Below, piece after piece: positions 1 to 12,600 of a stretch of 64,000 bases of DNA (positions are counted from its first letter, which is position 1; the number at the start of each line of letters is the position of its first letter). The notes beneath the pieces were generated by a model that was not told the origin of the DNA, ran no database searches, and saw only the letters and a program-made list of their open reading frames with translations. Position numbers and translations under genes: made by a program. Source of the stretch: Triangularia verruculosa (taxonomy: Eukaryota; Ascomycota; Sordariomycetes; Sordariales; Podosporaceae); assembly GCA_033296885.1 (NCBI GenBank), contig MU863978.1:62001-126000 (forward strand), written 5' to 3'.

Positions 1-304
1 TGGTTACCAGACACGGTTATTCTGCCTATGTGGCACTTTGCGAATCAGATGTCTGTCGAGCTTGGGAGGACTCAGGGTTAGGGTTGGTATGGCCCCTTGG
101 TAATTACCCCTGAACCCCTGAATCGGGCGAGAACCTCGTCAACTCCACCACACGTCGTGCCAGCGTCAGCACGGTTCCATAAAAGGATGCGGTTTGAATC
201 CACAGTTTTCTCTCATCATATTTAGCATCGTTTATCTACGCATGTTTCCCCTCTCAAAACCCAGCCACAGAGCGCAAACTCTCAAATTCCCCACCCTTTG
301 CTCA
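1..304. other. Left-edge flank, no gene seen
   Basis: This is the 3' flank of the minus-strand decarboxylase-like gene. I see no coding frame, RNA gene or repeat that I can support here. Confidence 0.5.
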
Positions 305-3060
305 TCAGTTATGGTCATTGGGGTCCATATTCACATCGGCCCAGTCAGCAAAAGTGGTTTCACCAATCGTGACCCTGACCCTGCTGATGGACGCCGATCC
401 GTTCTTGTCCTGCTCATAAGTCTCGTAAATGGACACGCCATGGGTGGCACCTGGCGTCAAAGACAGACCGGCAGCGCCAAGATCAACGCTGTTGCCTTGC
501 TGGTTCAGCGGCCTAAAAGTTATCACAACATTAGTCCCCTTGTCTTTCGTCTTGCAAATTTAGAACCGCAGTGGGCACTTACAAAGGCTGCAAGCTGTTC
601 TCATACACATCCTCCAACACAGCAACCACTCCCTTCTTCAGCTGCTCATCACTTAGATCCATCTTTAGGTCAAGAGCCACACTCTCATGGCTGATCTGGG
701 CATTGGGTGAGGCCTTCAATACATGATCAAGGTGCTTCTCCTGTTTGTTGCCATACAGATAAAATGGCATCCTGTCAGGATAGGCTGTCTCCAAGTCGGC
801 GTAGGACATGGACTCTCTGATCACAACTCTGATGTTGGTCAGCTCAAAGTCATCGATGATCGCTGGCGAATTGGGGCCAGGTATGCCCTCATCCAAACGC
901 CACTTGGCGATACTCCCTGGTCTAACCAAATCCTCCAGAATTTCCTTCTGCATGTTGGCAACCGTGTAAACAACGCCGGGGTTTTCACTGCGGAGCTGCC
1001 TGTAGCGTTCAAGTACATTGGGGGGGAAATCGGCCGTGATGATCAGTTGCCAGCGGTGGTTTGCCATGTTGAACATTGGTATGTGCACAAGGTAAACCTC
1101 CTTTAGACCCTGCATGACAAAGCCGTGCGTGTCAGGACCGAGTCTGTTGCGCTTGATGCAGCGCTCGACCCCTTTCAAGGCAACGTCCCTGAAACTCCTG
1201 ACCAGCCGTGTCATGAAGTCGGGACTCGTGGGCCAAGGGCTCATCGTGACGTTGACAAGAAATCTCAGGTCACCACGGGTCGAGGTTGCACCACCATCGT
1301 CGAGGCCCAAACGCGTCTTGAAATTCCGGAGACACCTGCCATAGCTTCCTCGCCGAACACAGACGAGGTCAAGAACAATGGCCGCTTCTCCACAGGATCA
1401 TTCTCGGAAGCGACGGAAAGCTGCGAGAAGATCCATTGGTTGAGGTAGTTCGCTTCTCCCTTCAAGCCACAGGTGGTCAGCCCATCAGTGACACTTATTT
1501 GGAAAGGGACAGAAACTTACCACATCCTGGTTGACCACGCCGTCGAGCTTGAAATTGCATGCAAATGCATTAATCATAAGATCGCCAGCCAGTTCGCACA
1601 TGAACCTCCATGCTTCCGCGTCCTCGAAAAGTTGCTGGTTGGTGCGCTGTAGAATATCGGTTCGGATCCGCTCCCTTCGTGCTTCAATGACGTCCTGGGG
1701 TTCCCCTGCTTTCTCTGCCGGAAGACGAATGAGAGGAACAACGATAAGAGGGCTTTCTTCGAGGGTACCGGCGTCCTTCCGTCCTTCTCCTCCGCCGAAT
1801 TGAGGCCTTGAAAGCGGGGCCATGGTAGCCCAGTGGCAGTATAGCTAATATCGTGCCTCGTTAGATCATAGATACCGCAGTTTCATGCTGGGGGGGGATT
1901 CAACGAACCTTTATGCACGAGAAGACCGCTTCGCCTAGCAGTCTGCCGTAGCCTTCCTTGTGAAGACCTAGAGTTTTGTGCGTCAACCACGCCGCAGCCG
2001 CCGCTGCACCGGGCTTGCTGCCCTCCACACCATAGACACCCATGCTTTCTACAGCATCGCCCTCATGGAAAACTATGGGACTGGTCCAGGTAACGAGGTA
2101 TCTCATGCGCCCGTCACGATAGCAGAGCCCACCTGCCGGATAGTTGATGTAGCCGGATCTTTCAAGAATGTTAGACACTGTAACCTGGACCGCTCGTCGA
2201 TGAAGATGACATAAAAGACTTACTTGTGTGGGTCGATCGTGATGCTATCGGCGTGGCAGAGGTTCTCGAGCTGTCTCACGGTGTAGGGTTGCAAGGGCAT
2301 GGCAGGAACATATGGCAACAATTCGTCCCTATCCTTGCGTTCTCTGATTGTGGCGGCAAAGTAGCCTCCCCAGGCAGCGTCGCAGTGAATGGCGAAGGAG
2401 ATACCTTCCCGTTCATACTCCTGGCGGATCTTCACGATTTCCTCAACGGGGTCGCAGGCGCCGTGCTCAGTGGAACCAATGATGGCAACCACGCCATAGA
2501 TGGGGATCTCGTCCTCGACACACTCTCTCGTACGCTTTCTGAGATCTGTCATGTCCATGCGGGCCTCTTCGTCCACATCAACGTCGATAAAGTTGACTGA
2601 GCCAATGCCAGAGATCGCTATGGGTCAAATAATCACCGTTAGAAAAAGAAAAGGGCGACTGATATTCTTCAAGATGCGGGAATAACTCACCTCCGCCTTT
2701 GGGCCAGGAGTAGTGCTTGGTAGCACTGATCAGGAACTTCCCAGGTTTGAGGCCGTACTTTTCCTCGAGCACACTCTTCCCGGCGGTCTGAATCAAGTAG
2801 GGATTGAGAGCCTCCTGCAGGAAGGACGAAGAGACGGAAAAGTCTCGGCCCAGCTTTGAAGGCAAGTCGAGAATGGTCGAGGGCTTGAGGTTCAAAAGCT
2901 CCTGTCTTGACAGCTCTGTGAATCTCCTCATGCCTCCTTGGCAGAGCTCAACTTCAAACGCATCGGCAAGAAATCCCAGTGGCCCCTCTTCGATCACCCA
3001 CTTGATTGTCAAGATGCGTGGGACTGGCAGGAAATGGCGTCCGTACTTATACCAGTTGCT
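305..3060 (-). pseudogene. Group II PLP-dependent decarboxylase (tyrosine/aromatic amino acid decarboxylase-like), probably broken
   Basis: Family members use pyridoxal phosphate to decarboxylate amino acids such as tyrosine. The PLP-lysine motif SITIDPHK lies at about 2220-2245. HYSWPKGG (about 2705-2730) and HCDAAWGGYF upstream of the lysine also fit the family. Six introns join cleanly; for example the GTAAGT donor at about 2220 joins DPH to KSGYINYPAGG with a TCTAAC branch site. C-terminal exons run to the TGA at 305-307. Two defects are visible. At about 1343 the frame shifts by one base: GEEA must continue as YGRCLRNF in another frame with no intron-like sequence between. Upstream of about 3060 I cannot find the family's N-terminal third (the GHITCDGT region); only scattered open segments follow, such as an ATG at about 3390. 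The shift could be a sequencing error, but with the missing N-terminus I favour a decayed gene. The substrate is inferred from family only. Confidence 0.72.
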
Positions 3061-4360
3061 CTTCGGTTCCCCGGCTGTGTCTCAATGCCTTGAATGTTGT
3101 GAAGCAGAGTGTGGCTTCAGTTGCTACGAACTCGGGGCAGCGGGCAGCGTCGGTTACGCACCGCGCTGCTATCAGTCGTTACCCAGTCGTTCCACATCAA
3201 CCGGAATACTGCCCTTGAAGATTCCAATCAGCCCGTGGAACTACATACGCTGTCCGTATATCTGGTGTACCCTGTGCTTGCGACCTGAATATCCATCACG
3301 GCAAGCGCGGAACGAGTCAAAAAGATCGATAGCCAAGAACAACATCCCGGCGGGGGTTGAGCAGTCACAGTGAAGTGGGACCTTTCCGCCATGCGAGTGT
3401 TGATGAGAGTGGAAGGTAAACCTAAGCCATCTGATCAGCAATTGTCACCTGGGTGCGTTGAAGGGTTAGGTTGATCATGTACTTCGATATGAGCTGATGA
3501 AGGGCTTAGGACCTCGGTCTATACTGTGCGGTTGCGGCAGGAGTCTTGCTTCATGTGGCTGTTGTAAGCTTGGGAACTCTGTCAATCGACCAGGAATTGG
3601 TATCATACCAGAGATATATCTCGCAGATACCGTGGAGAAAGCTGGGGGGAAAACGCGAGTAGAGGTTTAATGATGCCGTGCAAAGGAGTCAATCCACTCG
3701 TCTCCAGATGGTGGCACCTGTTAAGTTACTTGCTACACGACCTCGAGGTTACCTGCCCTGGATGTTCAAAGGGGAGGTCCCGGTTGGTGCGACTACCTCC
3801 TCTATTCCCCCCTCATTGACATTAGTTGATGCAAACCGGTTCAAGACCTGAAAGTGCGGAGCATAACTGGGGCAACTGGTAGTCTCAGCTAGCCATCGTA
3901 CCTCGTCTCTTCCAAAGCCAGCCATGTGAATTGATCCTTTCATTCTCATGTTTAATCATAACTACTACCAACGAGTCCCCCATGTGCACTTGTCCTATGA
4001 GCGGCCCGCACCGCCCTGCATGCCGATCCACTGCCGTCACAAACGAGGGTCCAAGACCAACCGGTTGCAACCCAAGCTTAATTCTAGATGTGTGGATCAT
4101 GAACTTCCAGATTCGGATTGGATAGCAGGGTAGCAAGCATATACTCTCTTGACGTAAAATCCATCGTTGGGTACCCAGTGATCCTGCTGATACCATGGTA
4201 AGCATCTAGCTTCATGTTTCTGTCTTCAGTGACTCTTGTGGCGCTCGGTTTTTGACCTCTCGGGGGGCTGAACAAATTGAAGAGTGGCTTCAAGGACTCA
4301 GGAGTGACAAGGAAACACCGAATTTACATACCTTATTCTTTTTCTTATCCTCATCTTGCA
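3061..4360. other. Region between two pseudogenes with unassigned open segments
   Basis: No complete gene can be built here. The minus strand has open segments at 3241-3441, 3749-3949 and 4084-4293. The last reads like protein (contains ITGYPTMDF and REYMLATLLS, ending HDPHI) but I do not recognise the family. These may be remnants of the missing 5' part of the decarboxylase or of another decayed gene. Confidence 0.3.
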
Positions 4361-4818
4361 ATGACTGCCCCTAACCCGGGAAGAGAGTCAGCTTTGCTGA
4401 TTGGAATCAACGAGTACAACGCTGCCAAGGACGAGATATCCAAACTCCACGGCTGTGTCAGGGACATCGAAGCGGTGGAGACCTTCCTCCGTGACACGGC
4501 CGGTATATCCAACATCACCAAGCTGACTTCCCCCCGTCTGGGTCTGGAAACCTTCCAACCCTGGAGAACATCGTCAGGGCATTCGGACTCATCGCCCAGG
4601 ACGCCCAACAAGACGACTTCATCTATCTTCACTATTCCGGCCACGGTACCTGTCGTGAGACGAAGTTCCGTGGCTTCAAGGTCAACGATCAGGACAAGTG
4701 CCTAGTCCTAGCAGATTGCCGATAAAAGGGCAACCGTCAATATCGTTCTCGACTGCTGTTACTCCGGCGGTGCAACCCGTGATGACGACGGACTTAAATG
4801 TATGCTAGACAGTTAGAT
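4361..4818 (+). pseudogene. Caspase-like (peptidase C14) gene relic
   Basis: The start ATG at 4361 opens a frame with ALLIGINEY and a GCVRDIEAVE motif, typical of the p20 start of fungal caspase-like/metacaspase proteins. The catalytic histidine motif YLHYSGHGT (4624-4650) is in a different frame: one base appears lost in the C6 run at 4530-4535. That frame stops at TAA 4723-4725 after CLVLADCR. The catalytic cysteine motif VLDCCYSGGATRDD (about 4745-4786) is in the first frame again. The roughly 15 residues expected between them are missing, so a small deletion is likely as well. The frame ends at TAG 4816-4818 with no downstream domain. Both catalytic residues survive, but the gene cannot make the domain. 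Family function (caspase-type peptidase, often linked to fungal cell death) is established; inactivity here is inference. Confidence 0.75.
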
Positions 4819-5584
4819 GTCCAGGTTATCAGAGACGCAGAGGCGCGGCACGAGATTGTTTCGAGGACCTGTGACAAAAAACGATCAGATAGTGTTCTGC
4901 CAATACATCAAGTGAAACCGCCTGAGAGAACCCCTTTAATAAACCTTGGAAAAGTTTACTAAATGAGTAATGATATATCAGGCGCACATCACATCCAGAC
5001 ACATCCATCAAGTTGGAACAGTCAAATATTTCGTATGTTCGCCTTGAGGCAAACTCTTCTTTATTCATCGACTCCATGGTATCTCTTGTAAAAAATTCCA
5101 GAGGAAGCTTTCTGTACGTCTTCACACGCGCACTGCTTGGTGAAGGCAGACCGTTAAATAGGCCATGAGCAAATAGACACACATCTTGTTGAAGATGGCA
5201 TTGCTCGCAGGCCCCCTCCCTCCCTTCTTCCCAAAAAACCCACCCAACACCGAACCAAATGATATCACCCATTGAATTTTTTCTTTCACCCATAACAAAT
5301 AACGCCGTGTTGAGAATGGCGAAAAACCCGTTCCACCCCCTCACCATGTATGTATGCTAATATGCTGTTGAACCGAGCCAACCCATCCGGATTTTCCCCT
5401 TGCCCACAAAACGCCTTGTTGAGAATGGCGCTTTCCATCGAGGTATCATCTAATCATCACCCAAATATTTTTTTGAACCCGTTAGAAGACCCCCCATAAT
5501 GCTAATGCTGTTGAAAAAAATCCGGAAAAAGCATATTACACCACCAAATCGATGGCGCGTACATAGAAATCATTAGGTAGGCAT
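4819..5584. other. 3' flank of MET6, no gene; short imperfect duplication
   Basis: I see no supported gene. A minus-strand open frame at 4829-5347 has no recognisable motif and overlaps an imperfect duplication (see repeat at 5297-5520). Confidence 0.45.
5297..5520. repeat. Imperfect direct duplication in the MET6 3' flank
   Basis: The motif ACGCC(G/T)TGTTGAGAATGG occurs near 5302 and near 5410. The motif ATGCTAAT(AT)GCTGTTGAA followed by ATCCGGA occurs near 5353 and near 5499. The order is conserved, suggesting a diverged duplication of roughly 110-150 bp. Confidence 0.55.
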
Positions 5585-8041
5585 TTAAGCCTTGTTGGCG
5601 TACTTCTCACGGAAGTACTTGGCAGCGGTGACCATGTGCTCGAGGGCACCCTTGACCTCGTCCCACTTGCGGGTCTTGAGACCGCAGTCAGGGTTGATCC
5701 AGAGCTGCTCGGGGCGGAGGAACTCGAGCATCTCCTCGATGCGCTGCTTGAACTCGGCCTCGGCGGGAACACGGGGCGAGTGGATGTCGTAGACACCGGG
5801 GCCGATGTGGCGGGGGTAGGCCTCATCAATGAAGACCTTGAGGAGCTTGGCATCGGATTTGGAGTTCTCGATGGAGAGGACATCGGCATCGAGGGCAGCG
5901 ATGGCGTGGAAGAAGTCCTGGAACTCAGAGTAGCAGAAGTGGGAGTGGATCTGAGTGGAGTCCTCGACACCAGCGGTGGCGAGCTTGAAGCTGTCGACGG
6001 CCCACTCGAGGTAGGCGTCACGCTCAGAGCCCTTGCGGAGGGGAAGACCCTCACGGAGGGCAGGCTCATCGACCTGGATGACGAAGATGCCGTTGGCCTC
6101 GAGATCGACGACCTCGTCGCGGAGGGCCAGAGCAAGCTGCTGGCACTGGACGGACTGGTGAACGTCGACACGGGGGAAAGACCACCGCAGGCAGGTGACG
6201 GGGCCAGTAAGCATGCCCTTCATGGGCTTCTTGGAGATGGAAGCGGCATACTTGGACTCCTTGACGGTCATGGGAGCGGGGCGAGAGATGTCACCGACAA
6301 TGATAGGGGGACGGACGCAACGAGAGCCATAAGACTGGACCCAGGCGTGGGTGGTGAAGACGTAGCCGTTGAGGCGCTCACCGAAGTACTGGACCATGTC
6401 GTTACGCTCGGGCTCACCGTGGACGTAGACATCAAGGCCAAGCTCGTCCTGGATGGAGACGGCGAGGTCAATCTCCTTCTTGATGAAGTTGTCGTACTCC
6501 TCGGCAGTGATCTCATTCTTGGTGAACTTGTTGCGCTGGACACGAATCTCGCTGGTCTGGGGGAAAGAACCAATGGTGGTGGTGGGGAAGAGAGGAAGGC
6601 TGAGGTGCTTCTTCTGCTGAGCATAACGCGAGTCGAAGCCGGACTTGCGGTTGTGCTGCTCGGGGGTGACGGCAGCCTGGCGCTCCTTGACCTTGGGGTC
6701 GTTGGTGCGGGTAGACTCGGCACGAGCCTTGATGGCAGCAGCGTTGGCATCGAGCTCAGCGCGGACAGCCTCGGGGTTGGTGACGGCCTTGGCGAGGATG
6801 GCAACCTCCTTGACCTTCTCGGAGGCGAAAGAGAACCACTCGTAGACATCAGCGGGAAGCTTCTTCTCGCTGGCGAGAGTGTGAGGAGTGTGGAGGAGAG
6901 AGCTGGAGGTGGCAACGATGACACGGTCCTGGCCGAGGGCCTTGATGGCAGTCTTCAGGAGGTCGAGAGACTTGGAGAAGTCGTTCTTCCAGATGTTTCT
7001 GCCGTCAACAACACCGGCAGAGAGGATCTGGGAGGGGCCGAGCTGCTTGAGCACAGGCTCGAGCTGCTCGGGGTTGCGGACAAGGTCGACGTGGATACCC
7101 TTGGCAGCAGAGAAGGCGGGGAGAACGTCGAAGTTGTGGACGATGTCACCGAAGTAGGTGGCAACGACGAGGGAAGGAATGGTATCACCAGCAGCGGCGA
7201 AAGCCTCATAGGCGGGCTTGAAAGCAGCCTTGACCTCGGGGGCGAGATCGAAGACGAGAGTGGGCTCGTCAATCTGGACGGTCTCAGCACCGGCGGCCTT
7301 GAGGGCCTTCAGGAGCTCGACGTAGACGGGGACGAGCTTGTTAATGAGAGAGATGGGGTTGACGGTGGAGCCACGGTCAGCCTTGCCGAGGGCAAGGAAA
7401 GAGACGGGGCCGACGAGGACGGGTCTGGTGATGATGCCAGCCTCCTTGGCTTCGAGGAACTCGCGGACGGGCTTGGGGTTCTCAACAAGGGAGAAGGTCT
7501 GGTTGTCCTGGAGAGTGGGCTTGACGTAGTGGTAGTTGGAGTCAAACCACTTCACCATCTCGAGGGCGGGGACATCGACACCGCCCTTCTGGTGGCCACG
7601 GCCCATGGCGAAGTACTCATCGAGAGGGGAGAGCTTCTGCGTGGTGTACCGTTCGGGAACAGCCTGTTGTACGACAGTGGTCAGCAAACAAAGTCCGAGG
7701 GCAATTGATCGTCAGAGATGGATGGGAATGCTTACGTTGAAGAACTGGATGTGGTCAAGGACATGGTCGTAGTGAGCAAAGTCGTTGGAGGGGATGATGT
7801 CGACACCGGCATCCTTCTGGATCTTCCAGTGGGCGAGACGGAGTCTCTTGCCCTCCTCGAGGAGAGCCTCCTGGGAGATCTTGTCGGCCCAGTAAGCCTC
7901 GTTGGCCTTCTTGAGGTCACGAAGGACGCCCATACGGCTGTGGAGAGCTACGTCAGCAACCTTATTCTGGCCGGAGAGTCCAAAGGACGGGCAGGCAGGC
8001 ATTGGAACTTACGGGAAACCCAACACGGATGATTGGACCAT
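5585..8041 (-). CDS. MET6: Cobalamin-independent methionine synthase
   Basis: Transfers the methyl group of 5-methyltetrahydropteroyl-glutamate to homocysteine, the last step of methionine synthesis, in the cytosol. Exons are 8041-8013, 7937-7736 and 7663-5585, giving 769 residues, the normal family length. The first exon is only 29 nt (MVQSSVLGF), and intron 1 (75 nt) splits the proline codon before RMGVLRDLKK. The N-terminal repeat domain is followed by the catalytic barrel, with the motifs IHSHFCYSEF and INPDCGLKTRKW that supply zinc ligands. The stop is TAA at 5585-5587. The opposite strand carries a 690-codon open frame across the last exon, which is a by-product of strong codon bias. 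The flanking genes are unrelated. Confidence 0.96.
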
Positions 8042-9647
8042 CTTGATGGCTGTGAGGGGTATCTGAAGTTTTTGAAGGAGATGTTTGGGTTGGTTCACAG
8101 TGACCTGTTCCTTGAGCCTGGAGTGACAGACGCAAAGAGGGAGTGTGAAAGGTGGGATGAGGAGAGAAAGGAGAGAAAGAAGGTTTGGCTTGGGCGGGGG
8201 AAGAAAGAAATAAGTAGTGGCCAGAGGGGAATGGAACCGAACGAGTCGACGTGCAGGAGGGGGGCAATTTTGAGTTACTCGGGCAGGGGCCTCTGGTTGC
8301 TGAGGAGCTCCGGGCGGCTGTGTGTGGGTAGAGTGCGAAAGTGACGGGGCCGTAATCGGTGGGGGTTCCCACCGCCTGTTCGGAGCCCGACCGTCTTTGG
8401 ACGAGTGGGCTCAACCTGCCCCTCGATACCTAGGAATTGGACTCAATTGCGTCTAGATGGCCACTGGAGAGCTTGCATGGAGGCCGGGGACTCAGGTCTA
8501 CACCACAGTTCGGGGCCTTCGGGGGGTTTACAGCTCGGAGTCGTCACCATGGCAGCTTGAGGTTGAACCGAAGCTGGAGCTCTGGCCCCTCCGTTTTTCT
8601 GTGTGACCTGGACACCCCTGCTTCCCACCCCCGTTTACAAGTGAACGTTATCGATGGTGCAAATGATGTGACCCAAGCTCCGACTCGACCGGGTTTTTCT
8701 CGCAGCCAGTCAATCTGTGACGCTCCGCGAACCGGGCTCCAGTTGAGTGGCCAGATTTTGTCACCGACTACGCTCCGCGGACGGTCCCTCAGCTGTCCAA
8801 CGAGGGGTCGCGGGGTGCTCTAGTGAGGGGCACAGAAAAGAAAATTGCAACCTTTGTGCTCGAGACCTACATAACCCACCGTTCCGTCCCCTCGGACGCC
8901 CCCTCAAAGGGATGACATTCCTCAGTCTTTCAGCATGAGAATGGCACCAGCAACAATACTAACCTCGACCCCGTACTCCATCCGGGACAATCAGGGGCGA
9001 ATGAATCATCTGGCAGTCTGGTTCAATGACAGATGCGGGGCCGGAGTAACGAGCACAAAAAGCCAGGTTGACCCCAGCCCTCCACATTTCGGTGCTGCAG
9101 GTCTGACTGAGGTGAGGGGTGCCTCAGCCTGGTCAGAGCGTTGGAACTGAAAATTCACCGAACGTCGGGTAAGAAAATGTTCTCCGCCGATTTCTTGTCG
9201 ATAAGATTGCCAAGAATCCCAACCCGATATGCGCATACTTAGCCAGCACCTCCGCATTATGCACTTGTGAGAGCCATGGGCTCAGCCACAGCCGTGATGG
9301 AGCTTGGAGGCTGTTCGAGCGACTTGTGCATGTGGCCACACAGTGCAAGGGCTTAAGCTTCGTCATCACCATCCCAACTTGTCAAGTGCCAAACCTCGAT
9401 TGGCAGCTCCGCTTGCTCATTTCACGCAGCTAATCTCATTAATTACTACTTTTGATTGACCTTCCTTGATATTCTTTCCATTGCAAAAGTCGCAGCCAAC
9501 TGGCGACGGCGTGTTGCTCGCGCTTACACGTGTTTACCCCTTTTTTATTGTAATCCCGCTTTCTGATCGTTACTATCGCCGCCCTCGCTGTCGTCGCACC
9601 TGGAGCCGCCCCCGATCGAACCGACGCGGCCATCGCTCGACGACAAG
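8042..9647. other. Divergent promoter region between MET6 and PAN1
   Basis: About 1.6 kb separates two divergent start codons. The MET6 side (8090-8240) is purine-rich on the plus strand, so it is a pyrimidine-rich leader on the MET6 sense strand. I see no coding frame with recognisable content and no RNA gene. Confidence 0.5.
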
Positions 9648-12600
9648 ATGTATTCGAATCCCAACTCGTTCCTAGGCGGGAATAGCCAGCGCCCAGGGCA
9701 ACCGCAATATGGCAATCAGTTTGGTGCAGGAGCTGGTCAACCACAGCTACAGCAACCAGGACCATTCGCTCCGCAGCCGACAGGTTTCGGTCAACAGCAG
9801 CCTCTGCAGCAACAGTTTACTGGATATCCGGGTCTACAAGCCCCCCAACCTACCGGCCAGATTCAACCTCAGTTTACTGGCTTTGGCCAAGCTCCCCAGC
9901 AAAATATTGGAGCCGCTCCCCCTATGCCAGCTGTTCCTCAGCAATTCCAGCAGCAGTTTCAACAGCAGCAACCGCAGTTCCAGCAACCGCAACAGACATC
10001 AAGCCCCTTTGGCGCCGCTGCCCCGAGCCAGCCCCCTGCTTCGGCTATGGCACCACCTCCTCCTCCCATGAAGCCCCAGCCAACTGGCTTCCACGAGATG
10101 GCGGCCTCCTTCCAGACCGCAGGAGGCTCGATATCAACAGCTAGCGCACCGAGGAAGACGAACAAAATCCCCAACATCCGCCTCTCTTTTATCACAGCGC
10201 AAGATCAAGCCAAGTTTGAGACGCTTTTCAAGTCTGCTGTGGGGGATGGACAGACCACCATGACTGGTGAGAAGGCGAGGGACCTTCTCCTGCGGTCAAG
10301 GCTGGATGGAGACTCGCTGTCTCATATCTGGTAAGTATTTTTAGCAAAACAACGTGGGCAGTTTGGGGCCGCAGTAAGCTGGTATTGACTTTCTATGTTA
10401 GGACTTTGGCCGACACCACGAGATCTGGACAGTTGCACTTCCCCGAGTTTGCTCTCGCCATGTATCTGTGCAATCTGAAGCTCACCGGGAAGACACTCCC
10501 CGAACACCTGCCCGATAATATCAAAAACGAAGTGTCTAGTATGGTAGACATAATCAACTTCAGTGTTGCAGAGGAGGCTGCCAATGCCTCTGATTCTGGC
10601 CTGAGACAAAACACAGCCACACCGCCCGTTATCCAGCACCCTCAGCCGCAGCCATCAAGCTCGCAGCTCCTCCAGGCGCAAATGACGGGATTCCCTAGCC
10701 AACAGACAGGGTTTTTGGGTACTCAGCCAACAGGGATTCCCCAGGCGACAGGCTATACTGGCCCCCGACCTCCCATGCCGCCAATGCCTACTGGATTTGG
10801 CTCGTCACTGAACCCCAATGTTGGTGGTATGATCGCACCTCTCAATGCCCAACCCACAGGTGTTCCTGGCCAGTGGGGTCTCGTGAACACGCCGGCAACA
10901 GGTCTCCCACTCATTGATGCCCTGCAAGCGCGCATGATGCCCCAGCAAGGTCGTGAGCAGCAGACGTATACTACTGCTGGTCTGCAAGGAAATGCTGTCA
11001 TTCCCTGGGCTATCACCAAGGATGAGAAAACGAGATACGACAGTCTTTTCCGGGCCTGGGACGGCCTTCACAAGGGTTATATCTCTGGTGACCAAGCCAT
11101 TGAGATTTTGGGCCAGAGTGGTTTGGAGAAGCCAGATCTTGAACGTGTCTGGACATTGGCCGACAATGGAAACAAGGGCCGCTTGGATATGGACGAATTT
11201 GCCGTGGCCATGCATTTGATCTACCGCAAGCTGAACGGGTATCCTATTCCCAACCAGTTGCCTCCCGAACTTGTTCCTCCCTCGACCAGAAACTTCAGTC
11301 AGTCCATTGGTATGGTAAAGAACATGCTCCACCAAGAATCCGAGTATCGTAAGAACTCTGGTGCCGCTTTGCTGCCTCAAAAGACAGGCGTCAGTTATCT
11401 CAAGGGCCATTCGTTCAAGGGAGCTGGTGGTGGCTTTGGCAATCGCAAGGATGCCACGGTCTTCAAGAACAATGACGAGGAGGTGGGCTATCGCTCTAGC
11501 GCGCGGCGGAGAGTTGGCAATAACTCGCCTCGTCCGGAGTCGCCCGCTTCTGTCAACTCTGGCGAGGAGCTTACAGTTGAACAACTCCGGAAGAAAATCA
11601 GAGAAAAGCAGGTTCTGCTTGATGCTATGGACTTTGCCGACGAGAAGCATGTGGAGGAGGATGATATCCTCGACAGGCGCGACCGCCGGGAAGCTGACGA
11701 GCTTTACAGGCGGATCAGGAGGATTCAGGAGGACATCGATAGTCACCCGGATGCTTCGCTTATCAGTGGCGACTCGGATGCTGAGAGAAGAGCGCTAAAG
11801 CGCCAGCTGCAGAACCTAACTGACAAGATTCCAGAGCTGGCATCCCAGGTCAGGAAGACTGAGAAGGCCATTGCTGACACCAGATTGGAACTGTTCCGCC
11901 TCAGAGATGCAAAGGCTCACCCATCCAGTGCTGCCGCGATCATTGGAACAGGCCCCGGTGGCACCGTGACTGAATCCGACAGGTTGAAGGCTCGGGCCAA
12001 GGCTATGATGCAGCAGCGTACGGCAGCTCTTACTGGCAAGAAGATCGAGGTGAGCAATGACGATTTGGATGCTCCCAAGCGTCTGGAGGAGGAGAGCATC
12101 AAGATTCGAACCGAGAAGGAGAACAATGAGCGGATGGTTCGGGATGTGGAAGACAGCGTTCGTGAGTTTGCCAAGGGCATTGAGGACAACATGAAGGAAG
12201 GAGCCCAGGATTCTACGACTGAACACGAGCGGCGCCGTTGGGAAGATGGTCTAGGTGTGGAGGATGAGATCAGGGATTTCATTTACGACCTCCAACGATC
12301 CAGCCGTGCTGCTCGCATCAGATCACAGGACCGACAGGGCGGACGTCAAGCTACTCAGGAACCTACCAGGGCTGAGGCACCACCAACTGCTCGTTCTGAG
12401 AGCCCTGCGATCTCTCGCACATCGACTCCCAGTGCCCCGGCGGCTGGTGGTGGCTCGTATTCTTCCTACAAGACGCCGGAAGAGCGAGCTGCGTTTATCA
12501 AGCAGCAGGCCGAGCAGCGCATGGCGGAGCGTCTTGCTGCCTTGGGTATTAAGGCTCCCACCAAGCCTGGTGAGACTGCGGCCCAGCGGATGGAGCGTGA

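Noticed and set aside
4829..5347. 172-codon minus-strand open frame downstream of the caspase relic
   Set aside because: No motif, no typical start context, and it overlaps the duplicated MET6 3' flank.
5636..7708. 690-codon open frame on the plus strand opposite MET6
   Set aside because: It is the antisense of the main MET6 exon. The strong codon bias of that gene removes stops on the other strand; the translation is repetitive Leu/Gly/Asp-rich and has no motif.
10805..11746. 313-codon open frame antisense to PAN1
   Set aside because: It lies wholly over the conserved EH2 and coiled-coil coding sequence of PAN1 and has no recognisable content.
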